DNA from: an uncultured Oscillospiraceae bacterium
GTDB lineage: Bacteria > Bacillota > Clostridia > Oscillospirales > Oscillospiraceae
Length of the DNA: 6,061 nucleotides
Direction of reading: 5' to 3'
NCBI GenBank assembly: GCA_934572355.1
Contig: CAKTKV010000098.1
Span: forward strand, 1-6,061
Below, piece after piece: positions 1-4,983 of the stretch (positions within the stretch are counted from its first letter, which is position 1; each line of letters opens with the position of its first letter). The notes below the pieces were generated by a model. That model did not search any database, was not told where the DNA came from, and saw only the letters and a program-made list of their open reading frames with translations. A program made the position numbers and the translations under genes.

Positions 1-17
1 GTGAATATGTGACAATC

Positions 18-26
18 TGATATAAT
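18..26 (+). promoter_or_regulatory. possible extended -10 promoter element reading rightward
   Basis: The sequence TGATATAAT is a perfect -10 hexamer (TATAAT, 21-26) preceded by the TGn extension at 18-20. A -35 box at normal spacing would fall at or beyond the left edge, so it cannot be judged. A transcript would start near base 33 and run into the palindrome-rich spacer, opposite to all genes here. The stretch is AT-rich, and ATTATA at 25-30 also gives TATAAT on the minus strand, so chance is a real possibility. No coding sequence follows that I would accept. Confidence 0.3.
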
Positions 27-180
27 TATAAAGGCTTTTGCCCCAAAAAGGGACTGGACAAAACTGCGATTACACCGCGAATCCTGTCCGCCCCCGCTTC
101 CGGCGCAACGAAATTTCAAGGCCGTTTTTGTGCACATTCAACAGTTTCGGTACATTCTGGCCGTATTGCCCATCCTTCGA
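27..180. other. intergenic stretch without a recognisable gene
   Basis: I see no supported gene here. Open frames exist on both strands. One on plus, from a TTG at 38 to 313, has an Arg-rich, low-complexity product and no ribosome binding site. One on minus, from an ATG at 137, runs off the left edge. Neither resembles a protein family I know. Weak inverted pairs occur, such as GGC/GCC around a TTTT loop at 33-42 and GGACA (56-60) with TGTCC (85-89). The stretch may be the flank of the palindromic element to its right, or the 3' flank of a gene outside the window. Confidence 0.4.
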
Positions 181-200
181 CTTTGCTCAGCCTCGCAGAG

Positions 201-224
201 TTTTTCGCCGCGCACGGCGAAAAA
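201..224. repeat. perfect 10-bp hairpin A
   Basis: TTTTTCGCCG (201-210) and CGGCGAAAAA (215-224) are exact reverse complements around the loop CGCA. There is no T-tract after the stem on either strand. Its 3' arm can alternatively pair with the 5' arm of hairpin C. Confidence 0.8.
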
Positions 225-235
225 TAATTCGGATC

Positions 236-268
236 ATTTTTCGCAAGGGCGTGTACCTTGCGAAAAAT
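236..268. repeat. perfect 13-bp hairpin C
   Basis: ATTTTTCGCAAGG (236-248) and CCTTGCGAAAAAT (256-268) are exact reverse complements around a 7-base loop. This is the longest perfect stem in the left spacer. Its arms share an eight-base core with hairpin A, suggesting that the two arose by duplication or belong to the same repeat family. Confidence 0.8.
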
Positions 269-325
269 ACCTCTCGCTCAGAGAGTGTCGAGCGAAGCGA
301 GGCACGGGTCTGAGCGCAAGCTTTC

Positions 326-351
326 TCGCAAAAGTCTTTAGACTTTTGCGA
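326..351. repeat. perfect 11-bp hairpin just after the response regulator stop codon
   Basis: TCGCAAAAGTC (326-336) and GACTTTTGCGA (341-351) are exact reverse complements around TTTA. The hairpin begins two bases past the response regulator stop codon (354-356, minus strand). It is well placed to end the mRNA or protect its 3' end. However, the minus strand continues GAAAGCTTGCG after the stem, with no T-tract, so it is not a canonical intrinsic terminator. A REP-like 3' stabiliser, or a processing site, fits as well. Confidence 0.65.
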
Positions 352-353
352 CG

Positions 354-1100
354 TCAGCGACATCTGTCCTGATACTCGGACGGCGCAAGCCCGGTGAGCT
401 TCTTGAAGGTGCTGCCGAAGTAGGCAACGTCTTTATACCCGACCATGCCCGCGACCTCATATACCTTGCATCGGCTGTCGCGCAGAAGCTTCATCGCCAT
501 GTGTATGCGGTACTGCGTGAGATAGCCGACGACGGTGTACTTTGTCTCCTTCTTGAACACATGGCTCAAATGTCCCTCGCTCACGCCGAGGTGCTGGGCG
601 ATCTCGGTTATGTTTATGGAGCTTTCGGCATAGTGCTCGGAGATGTATTCCATCGCTTCAAGCACGTAGCGGCTCTTGTCGCCCTTGGCAAGCGGCAGCT
701 CATCAGAAACACTCAGGCCGCTTTTCTCCTGCTCCTTGCGGTGGATGCGCTCGATGGCCGCGACAAGCTCCTTATCCTGAAAGGGCTTGAGCAGATAGTC
801 GTCCGCGCCGAATTGGAGCGCAGAGCGCGCGTAATCAAAGTCACTGTACGCCGTGAGCATGATGACATGCGCGCGGCTGCCGCGGCGTCGCAGCTCCTGC
901 ATCATGGCGATGCCGTCCATCTTCGGCATGCGCACGTCGGTTATTATAAGATTCGGGCTGTACTGCTCGGCGGCGGCTATGCCCTCCTCGCCGTTTGACG
1001 CCTCGCCCACAACGACGCAGCCCATCGAAGCCCAGTCCACGCCGAGGACTATCCCGCGGCGCACGACCGCCTCGTCGTCAACGATCAGAACCTTCAGCAT
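354..1100 (-). CDS. two-component response regulator, AraC-type DNA-binding output (YesN/HptR-like)
   Basis: A transcription regulator of 248 residues that is activated by phosphorylation. The receiver domain covers about residues 2-120: acidic pocket D8-D9, phosphoacceptor D55 in the ITDVRMPKMDG stretch, switch T83, and K105 in the LLKPF motif. A short linker leads to an AraC-family domain at about 145-247 with two helix-turn-helix units, one around 164-185 (ITEIAQHLGVSEGHLSHVF) and one around 212-243 (EVAGMVGYKDVAYFGSTFK, then the usual TGLAPSEY end). The length is normal for compact family members such as HptR. The ATG at 1100 lies inside the kinase gene, giving a 23-base overlap, and has AAGGAG at 1111-1116, ten bases upstream, supporting this start and translational coupling. 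Its partner is surely the kinase encoded upstream. Likely targets are the local promoter and the transporter genes; this is inferred from context. Confidence 0.95.
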   Translation of the reverse strand: MLKVLIVDDEAVVRRGIVLGVDWASMGCVVVGEASNGEEGIAAAEQYSPNLIITDVRMPKMDGIAMMQELRRRGSRAHVIMLTAYSDFDYARSALQFGADDYLLKPFQDKELVAAIERIHRKEQEKSGLSVSDELPLAKGDKSRYVLEAMEYISEHYAESSINITEIAQHLGVSEGHLSHVFKKETKYTVVGYLTQYRIHMAMKLLRDSRCKVYEVAGMVGYKDVAYFGSTFKKLTGLAPSEYQDRCR

Positions 1101-2784
1101 TGTCCGTTTTCTCCTTCATCTTCATCGGCAGCCTCAGCTCGACGCAGCTGCCCTCTCCGGGCGCGGCGCTTGCCGATATGCCGTATTCCTCGCCGTAATA
1201 CAGGCGCACTATCCTGTCAACGTTTCTCAGCCCCAAGTGTCCGGCGGGCATTTCGCGGTCGGGGCTGTTGAGCCGGTCGAGTATCTCCTGCGGGATGCCC
1301 TCGCCGTTATCCTGCACGCTCAGCACGAGTGTGCCGTTCTCCTCGCGCGCGGTGAGCTTCACATAGCCGTCGTCCATGTCCGTCACGCCGTGGATTATCG
1401 CGTTTTCTACAAGCGGCTGAGTTATCAGCTTCGGCACGATGCAGTGCTGGAAGCGCTCGTCCACATCCGTCTCCCACGCGAAGCGGTCCTCAAAACGCAG
1501 TGATTGGATATCGAGGTACTTCTCCAGCAGCTCAAGCTCCTCTTCGAGCGTTATAAAGCTGTCCCCGGATATCCCGGCGCGCAGGAGCGCGGCAAGGTTC
1601 GTCGCCATAGATGCGACCTGCGGGACATGGTTCGTCACGCCGAGCCACTTCACGCTGTCGAGCGTGTTATACAGAAAATGCGGGTTGAGCTGCGCCTGCA
1701 TCATGGATAGCTGCAATTCGTTTATCTCGCGCTCGCGCTGCACCGAGTGCTCGAGATTTTGGCGGTACTCACGCGTCATGCGGTTAAAGCTTGCGGTGAG
1801 CCTGCCCATCTCGTCGCTGCGGTCGCTGACAAGCTCGGTGTCATATTCGCCCTTTTCGACCCTGCCCATGGCGCTGTCAAGCTCGTTCACCGGCTTTGAA
1901 AGATAGCGGCTTATGAGCCATGCGCACAGCAGACTCAGTACAAGGCACAATAGCCCCATCATGAAGCAGGTACGGTATATCGTGTCCGTCACCTGCGAGG
2001 TGTAGACCTTCGGCTGCTGGAGCACTAATGTGAAGCCCGTGTCGGGCAGAGTGCGCAGGTAGAAATTATACTCCCCCGCCCCGTTCAGCGTGCCCGTTTC
2101 AAGCAGCTGCCCGCGCAGCGCATCTATCTTTTCCGTGGAGCCGATGCTGTCCGAGGAATACACCTGCCGCCATGTCCCGTCGAGCAGGAGCACGTCGTTC
2201 TCACGGACAAATTCATTGCCGAGAATGGCGTTGAAGCTCTCCTGTGACACATGCGCGAGTATATAGCCCAGCACCATCCCGCTGTGTGTACGCACGGCGC
2301 GCGCCATAACAAGGCCGCCGCCCTCGTCCGCCTGACAGCTCAGTCCATCGCTCTCCTCCGCAAGGCGCAGCGCGCCCCAGTGCAGGGGGAGCTTTTCATC
2401 CGTCAGGCTGACCGCGCTCGTATAGCGGCGGCTGCCGTCGCTGTCGTATACGTCAAAGTCCACGGAGCCGCGCAGCCCGCTCGTCGCAAGGTACAGCACC
2501 TGATACAGCAGCTTTGAGTCGCTGCCGCCGCGCCGCAGCGCACTGCGCACGACGATGCTGTCGGCAAGCCCCGCGGTCACGGAATCGACCTCGTCATATA
2601 ATCCGTCGAACTGCCGCTCTATCCCGCCGAGCTCCTCAAGCGCCTGCTCGCGCAGCTGGCGGCGGCTCTGGCTCATGGCGATCTGCATGATGAAGATATC
2701 GCACAGCAGCATCGGCAGCAAGGTGACGAGCAGGACGGTCACGAATATACGGTTTCGGAATGAGCTCTTTATCCAGTCTTTCAT
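1078..2784 (-). CDS. membrane sensor histidine kinase, LytS/YesM (HptS-like) family
   Basis: A 568-residue sensor kinase. Order: short cytoplasmic N-terminus, transmembrane helix at about 13-34, extracellular sensor region of about 235 residues (35-270), second helix at about 273-291, HAMP linker at about 292-345, then the kinase core. The phosphoacceptor histidine is H369 in QLNPHFLYNTLD, the hallmark of the His_kinase/YesM group. The N box is LITQPLVENAIIHG (453-466), the G1 box DNGEGI (492-497) and the second glycine motif GLRNV (518-522), so the catalytic domain looks complete. The sensor region resembles no domain I can name firmly; a Cache-like fold is usual for this family. The ATG overlaps the lipoprotein stop as ATGA, and GGAGGT at 2793-2798 is eight bases upstream. 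The context suggests that it senses the upstream-encoded binding protein rather than ligand directly, as HptS does with HptA. Confidence 0.95.
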   Translation of the reverse strand: MKDWIKSSFRNRIFVTVLLVTLLPMLLCDIFIMQIAMSQSRRQLREQALEELGGIERQFDGLYDEVDSVTAGLADSIVVRSALRRGGSDSKLLYQVLYLATSGLRGSVDFDVYDSDGSRRYTSAVSLTDEKLPLHWGALRLAEESDGLSCQADEGGGLVMARAVRTHSGMVLGYILAHVSQESFNAILGNEFVRENDVLLLDGTWRQVYSSDSIGSTEKIDALRGQLLETGTLNGAGEYNFYLRTLPDTGFTLVLQQPKVYTSQVTDTIYRTCFMMGLLCLVLSLLCAWLISRYLSKPVNELDSAMGRVEKGEYDTELVSDRSDEMGRLTASFNRMTREYRQNLEHSVQREREINELQLSMMQAQLNPHFLYNTLDSVKWLGVTNHVPQVASMATNLAALLRAGISGDSFITLEEELELLEKYLDIQSLRFEDRFAWETDVDERFQHCIVPKLITQPLVENAIIHGVTDMDDGYVKLTAREENGTLVLSVQDNGEGIPQEILDRLNSPDREMPAGHLGLRNVDRIVRLYYGEEYGISASAAPGEGSCVELRLPMKMKEKTDNAEGSDR

Positions 2785-3779
2785 CCCGCCGCACCTCCGT
2801 TCCAGAGGCGCAGTGTCTCGCCTCGCCCGGCACTCGCCGCGGCAAGGTCATAGTCGATAAGCATGACCGCGCTGCCGTCGGCTTTCGTGATATCCGCGTC
2901 GGTGCAGACGCTGCGGCGGTGCATAAGCTCCGGCAGCAGACGCTGCATATCCGGGGACAGCAGAAAGTCTATGAACGCCTCGGCGTTTTCGCGGTGGGCG
3001 CAGTTATTGACGATCGCCGCGCCGTCGGGTATCGCGCTTGTTCCCTCCTTGGGGTAGACTATCGCAATGTTGTAGCCCTCGGCAATGCCGCTGAGAGCTA
3101 TGTCCTCCACCGTCACGCCGATGTAGCATTTGCCCTCGGCCACGGTACTCACGACGTCCCCCGAGCTCGGGAGAATTTTCCCCTCAAGATTCTGTCTGAA
3201 CTCCGGCAGCAGTTCATCCCCGCCGCCGAGAGCCTGAAGCATCGTACATAGGGCTGTGTAGCTCGAACCCGAGACATTGGGATCGGCAAAAGCTATCCTG
3301 CCGCGCCAAGCTTCGTCGAGCAGGCTGGCCCAGCCCGATGGCATGTTGCGGCGCACAAGCTTTGTGCTATATATAAGCACGACCGGCAGCACCGAAAACG
3401 GCGTATAGCTGCCGTCCGCGCTGCGGTACTCAGGGATTATCCTGTCGTTATAAACGCTGGTATAAGGGCTGAAACAATCCGAATATGCGCTGATGCTGTC
3501 GACCCCGCCGCCGAGCATAAGGTCGCAGTCCGTGCCGCCCGCGGCGATCGCGTCGAGCAGCACCACAGTGCCGCCTGTTTTGACCTCGACCCATACGCCC
3601 GTGCGCTGCTCAAACTCCTTGATTATCGGCTCATATACCTCCTCACGGTGCGAGGTATATATCACAAGGCGCTTATCCTCCGGCGGGGCAAAGCCGCTCT
3701 GATCCTGCGCGGCATCGCCAGCGCAGCCGGAAAGCAGCAGCGCAAGGGCGAGCGCCGCCGCGGCTATTCTCTTTTTCAT
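2781..3779 (-). CDS. extracellular solute-binding lipoprotein, AfuA/FbpA/HptA-like, probable sensor subunit
   Basis: A 332-residue binding protein anchored by lipid. The signal peptide has MKKR, a hydrophobic Ala/Leu core and the lipobox LSGC, with C19 the lipidated residue. The mature part starts with LVIYTSHREEVYEPIIKEF (38-56), typical of the AfuA/FbpA class of binding proteins (COG1840), and continues with family stretches such as IAFADPNVSGSSYTAL (162-177) and VYPKEGTSAIPDGAAIV (241-257). Known members bind ferric iron, sugar phosphates (AfuA, HptA), phosphoglycerate (PgtC) or aminoethylphosphonate. I see no adjacent Tyr-Tyr pair of the kind that binds iron in FbpA, so a phosphorylated or other anionic ligand seems likelier; this is an inference. 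It leads an operon with the kinase and regulator and has its own promoter, separate from the transporter. This favours a sensing role, although it might also feed the transporter. Confidence 0.93.
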   Translation of the reverse strand: MKKRIAAAALALALLLSGCAGDAAQDQSGFAPPEDKRLVIYTSHREEVYEPIIKEFEQRTGVWVEVKTGGTVVLLDAIAAGGTDCDLMLGGGVDSISAYSDCFSPYTSVYNDRIIPEYRSADGSYTPFSVLPVVLIYSTKLVRRNMPSGWASLLDEAWRGRIAFADPNVSGSSYTALCTMLQALGGGDELLPEFRQNLEGKILPSSGDVVSTVAEGKCYIGVTVEDIALSGIAEGYNIAIVYPKEGTSAIPDGAAIVNNCAHRENAEAFIDFLLSPDMQRLLPELMHRRSVCTDADITKADGSAVMLIDYDLAAASAGRGETLRLWNGGAAG

Positions 3780-3793
3780 GCTCCCGCCCCCAT
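3780..3793 (-). promoter_or_regulatory. atypical translation start region of the lipoprotein gene, with a five-codon mini-ORF
   Basis: Unlike the other genes here, the lipoprotein start lacks a clean AGGAGG. The leader reads GGGGGCGGGAGC just before the ATG. The GGGGG run (3787-3791) is seven bases upstream, while GGGAG (3781-3785) is too close at one base. The same bases form a mini-ORF: ATG at 3793-3791, four further codons (Met-Gly-Ala-Gly-Ala), and a TGA at 3778-3776 that overlaps the lipoprotein ATG as ATGA. The mini-ORF has no ribosome binding site of its own. The signal peptide makes the annotated start at 3779 secure regardless. Confidence 0.35.
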
Positions 3794-3813
3794 TAAAAAA
3801 TTTTTATATTCTG

Positions 3814-3843
3814 ATTTTATCATATTTGCGGCAGGATTTACAA
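3814..3843 (-). promoter_or_regulatory. sigma-A type promoter of the lipoprotein-kinase-regulator operon
   Basis: Read on the minus strand, TTGTAA (3843-3838) serves as -35 and TAAAAT (3819-3814) as -10, 18 bases apart. The alternative -35 TGTAAA gives 17. The -10 is preceded by TGA (3822-3820), an extended -10. Transcription would begin near 3807 and leave a leader of about 28 bases. It lies two bases past the terminator of the transporter unit, so the sensing genes are started independently. No clear operator was recognised. Confidence 0.65.
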
Positions 3844-3844
3844 C

Positions 3845-3880
3845 AAAAATCACACCGGGAAGCTTGTTCCCGGTGTGATT
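3845..3880 (-). terminator. intrinsic terminator of the ABC transporter unit
   Basis: AATCACACCGGGAA (3848-3861) and TTCCCGGTGTGATT (3867-3880) are exact reverse complements, a 14-bp GC-rich stem with a 5-base loop. Read on the minus strand, the stem runs straight into TTTTTGTTG (the T run at 3849-3845). It lies 23 bases past the ATPase stop codon, so it should end transporter transcription and insulate the next operon. Confidence 0.92.
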
Positions 3881-3903
3881 CAAAAATTTTTCCTGTCGGT
3901 TCC

Positions 3904-4980
3904 TTACAGTATATGCACCGCGTCCGGATCGAAACGCAGGCAGCACTCCTCGCCGACGGCGTAGATGCGCTTGTTCTTGGGGTTATTCTCGGTGAGCTTC
4001 ACGAGGGTGTTTCCGACCATAACATGGTAGTTCTGGTACGAACCCATGAAGCAGCTGAGCACTACCTTGCAGGGCAGGCCGCCCTCGTCGGCAAGCGTCG
4101 CCGCCTCGGGACGCAGGACGAGCGTGTAGTCCTTCCCCGCTTCGAGCCCGTCCGTTGCCGCGACGCGAAGCTCTGTACCCTCGATGTTCATGACCGCCTG
4201 TGCGCCGTCAACGCTCTTGAGAGTGCCGCGCAGGAAGTTTGCCTCGCCGATGAAGTCCGCGACGAACTCGCTGTTCGGGTGGTAGTATATCTCCTGCGGG
4301 GTGCCGACCTGAGCGACAACGCCCTTGTTCATGATAATGATCTGGTCCGACAGCGCCATTGCCTCGCTCTGGTCGTGCGTGACATAAATGGCCGTGATGC
4401 CGACCTCCTGCTGGATGCGGCGGATCTCAGTGCGCATCGAGACGCGCAGCTTTGCGTCAAGGTTCGAGAGCGGCTCATCGAACAGCAGGACGGACGGCTC
4501 AATGACCAGCGCACGGGCAAGCGCGACGCGCTGCTGCTGGCCGCCGGAGAGCTGGTTGGTCATGCGTCCCTCCATCCCCGTCAGCTCGACGAGGTCGAGG
4601 ATCTTCATGACGCGCTCCTTTATCTCCTCCTTCGGCACCTTGCGCAGCTTGAGACCGTAGGCGACATTATCGAACACATTGTAGTGCGGCAGCAGCGCGT
4701 AGCTCTGGAACACCATCGCCGTGTCGCGCTTATTCGGGGTAAGCTCGTTTATCGGCTCCTCGCCGAGGTAAATTTCGCCCTCGTCCGGGCTTTCAAAGCC
4801 CGCGATCATGCGCAGGGTCGTGGTCTTGCCGCAGCCGGAGGGTCCGAGGAGCGTCACGAAGCTGCCGGGCTCAATGTTGAGCGAGGTATCATGCACGGCA
4901 TAGAAGTCCTTGCCGGTTTTGGGATCCTGATATATTTTGGAGATATGCTCCAGACGGACGCCTTTCTTTGTTTTTTCCAT
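3904..4980 (-). CDS. ABC transporter ATP-binding protein, FbpC/AfuC/PotA-like
   Basis: A 358-residue ATPase that powers import through the neighbouring permease at the inner face of the membrane. Seen in order: Walker A GPSGCGKTT (46-54), Q-loop Q92, signature LSGGQQQ (144-150), Walker B VLLFDEP with D168 and E169, D-loop SNLD (172-175) and switch histidine H202 in YVTHDQSEAMALSD. After GTPQEIYYHPNSEFVADFIG, a C-terminal TOBE-type domain fills about 245-358. The length and layout are those of the importers for ferric iron, sugar phosphate, phosphonate or spermidine; the ATPase alone does not tell which. The ATG at 4980 starts three bases after the permease stop, and AAGGAGGT (4998-4991) inside the permease tail is a strong, slightly distant binding site. 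It is the last gene of its unit, closed by the terminator downstream. Confidence 0.96.
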   Translation of the reverse strand: MEKTKKGVRLEHISKIYQDPKTGKDFYAVHDTSLNIEPGSFVTLLGPSGCGKTTTLRMIAGFESPDEGEIYLGEEPINELTPNKRDTAMVFQSYALLPHYNVFDNVAYGLKLRKVPKEEIKERVMKILDLVELTGMEGRMTNQLSGGQQQRVALARALVIEPSVLLFDEPLSNLDAKLRVSMRTEIRRIQQEVGITAIYVTHDQSEAMALSDQIIIMNKGVVAQVGTPQEIYYHPNSEFVADFIGEANFLRGTLKSVDGAQAVMNIEGTELRVAATDGLEAGKDYTLVLRPEAATLADEGGLPCKVVLSCFMGSYQNYHVMVGNTLVKLTENNPKNKRIYAVGEECCLRFDPDAVHIL

Positions 4981-4983
4981 GGC

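Larger units (their letters stand above)
181..320. repeat. complex palindromic element (REP/MITE-like or structured RNA)
   Basis: Several nested inverted repeats lie in 140 bases. Outer arms: GCTCAG (185-190) pairs with CTGAGC (310-315), with partial extension of CTT (181-183) to AAG (318-320). Inner arms: CCTCGC (191-196) pairs with GCGAGG (297-302). Enclosed are a perfect 10-bp hairpin (201-224), a perfect 13-bp hairpin (236-268) and a 6-bp hairpin, TCGCTC (274-279) with GAGCGA (290-295). All these pairs are mutually compatible, giving a closed multibranch fold. The two strong stems share the core TTTTTCGC/GCGAAAAA. They are T-rich on the 5' arm and A-rich on the 3' arm, the reverse of an intrinsic terminator, on either strand. 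That points to a repeat element or a structured transcript rather than a terminator. The pairing is read directly; the element's class is inferred. Confidence 0.55.

Noticed and set aside
1..137. Minus-strand frame from an ATG at 137 open to the left edge
   Set aside because: Only 45 codons are visible. No ribosome binding site or recognisable domain is present, and the composition is unlike the neighbouring genes. It cannot be separated from chance without sequence to the left.
201..268. Intrinsic terminators from the two strong hairpins
   Set aside because: The stems end in A-runs, not T-runs, on both strands; the T-rich arms lie on the 5' side.
38..313. Open frame of 91 codons on the plus strand in the left spacer
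   Set aside because: It starts at TTG without a ribosome binding site. Its product is Arg-rich and low complexity, and it runs through the perfect palindromes, whose arms explain its composition.
181..351. CRISPR array
   Set aside because: The repeats are inverted rather than regularly spaced direct repeats, spacers are absent and no cas genes are nearby.
501..998. Long plus-strand frames opposite the regulator and kinase, for example 501-998 and 853-1503
   Set aside because: They lie antisense to genes with complete, well-ordered motifs, lack family similarity, and arise from the GC-rich third codon positions of the real genes.
3776..3793. Five-codon leader peptide controlling the lipoprotein gene
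   Set aside because: The ATGA overlap is real, but the mini-ORF has no ribosome binding site and its Gly/Ala codons come from the G-rich leader. It is kept only as a remark on the start region.
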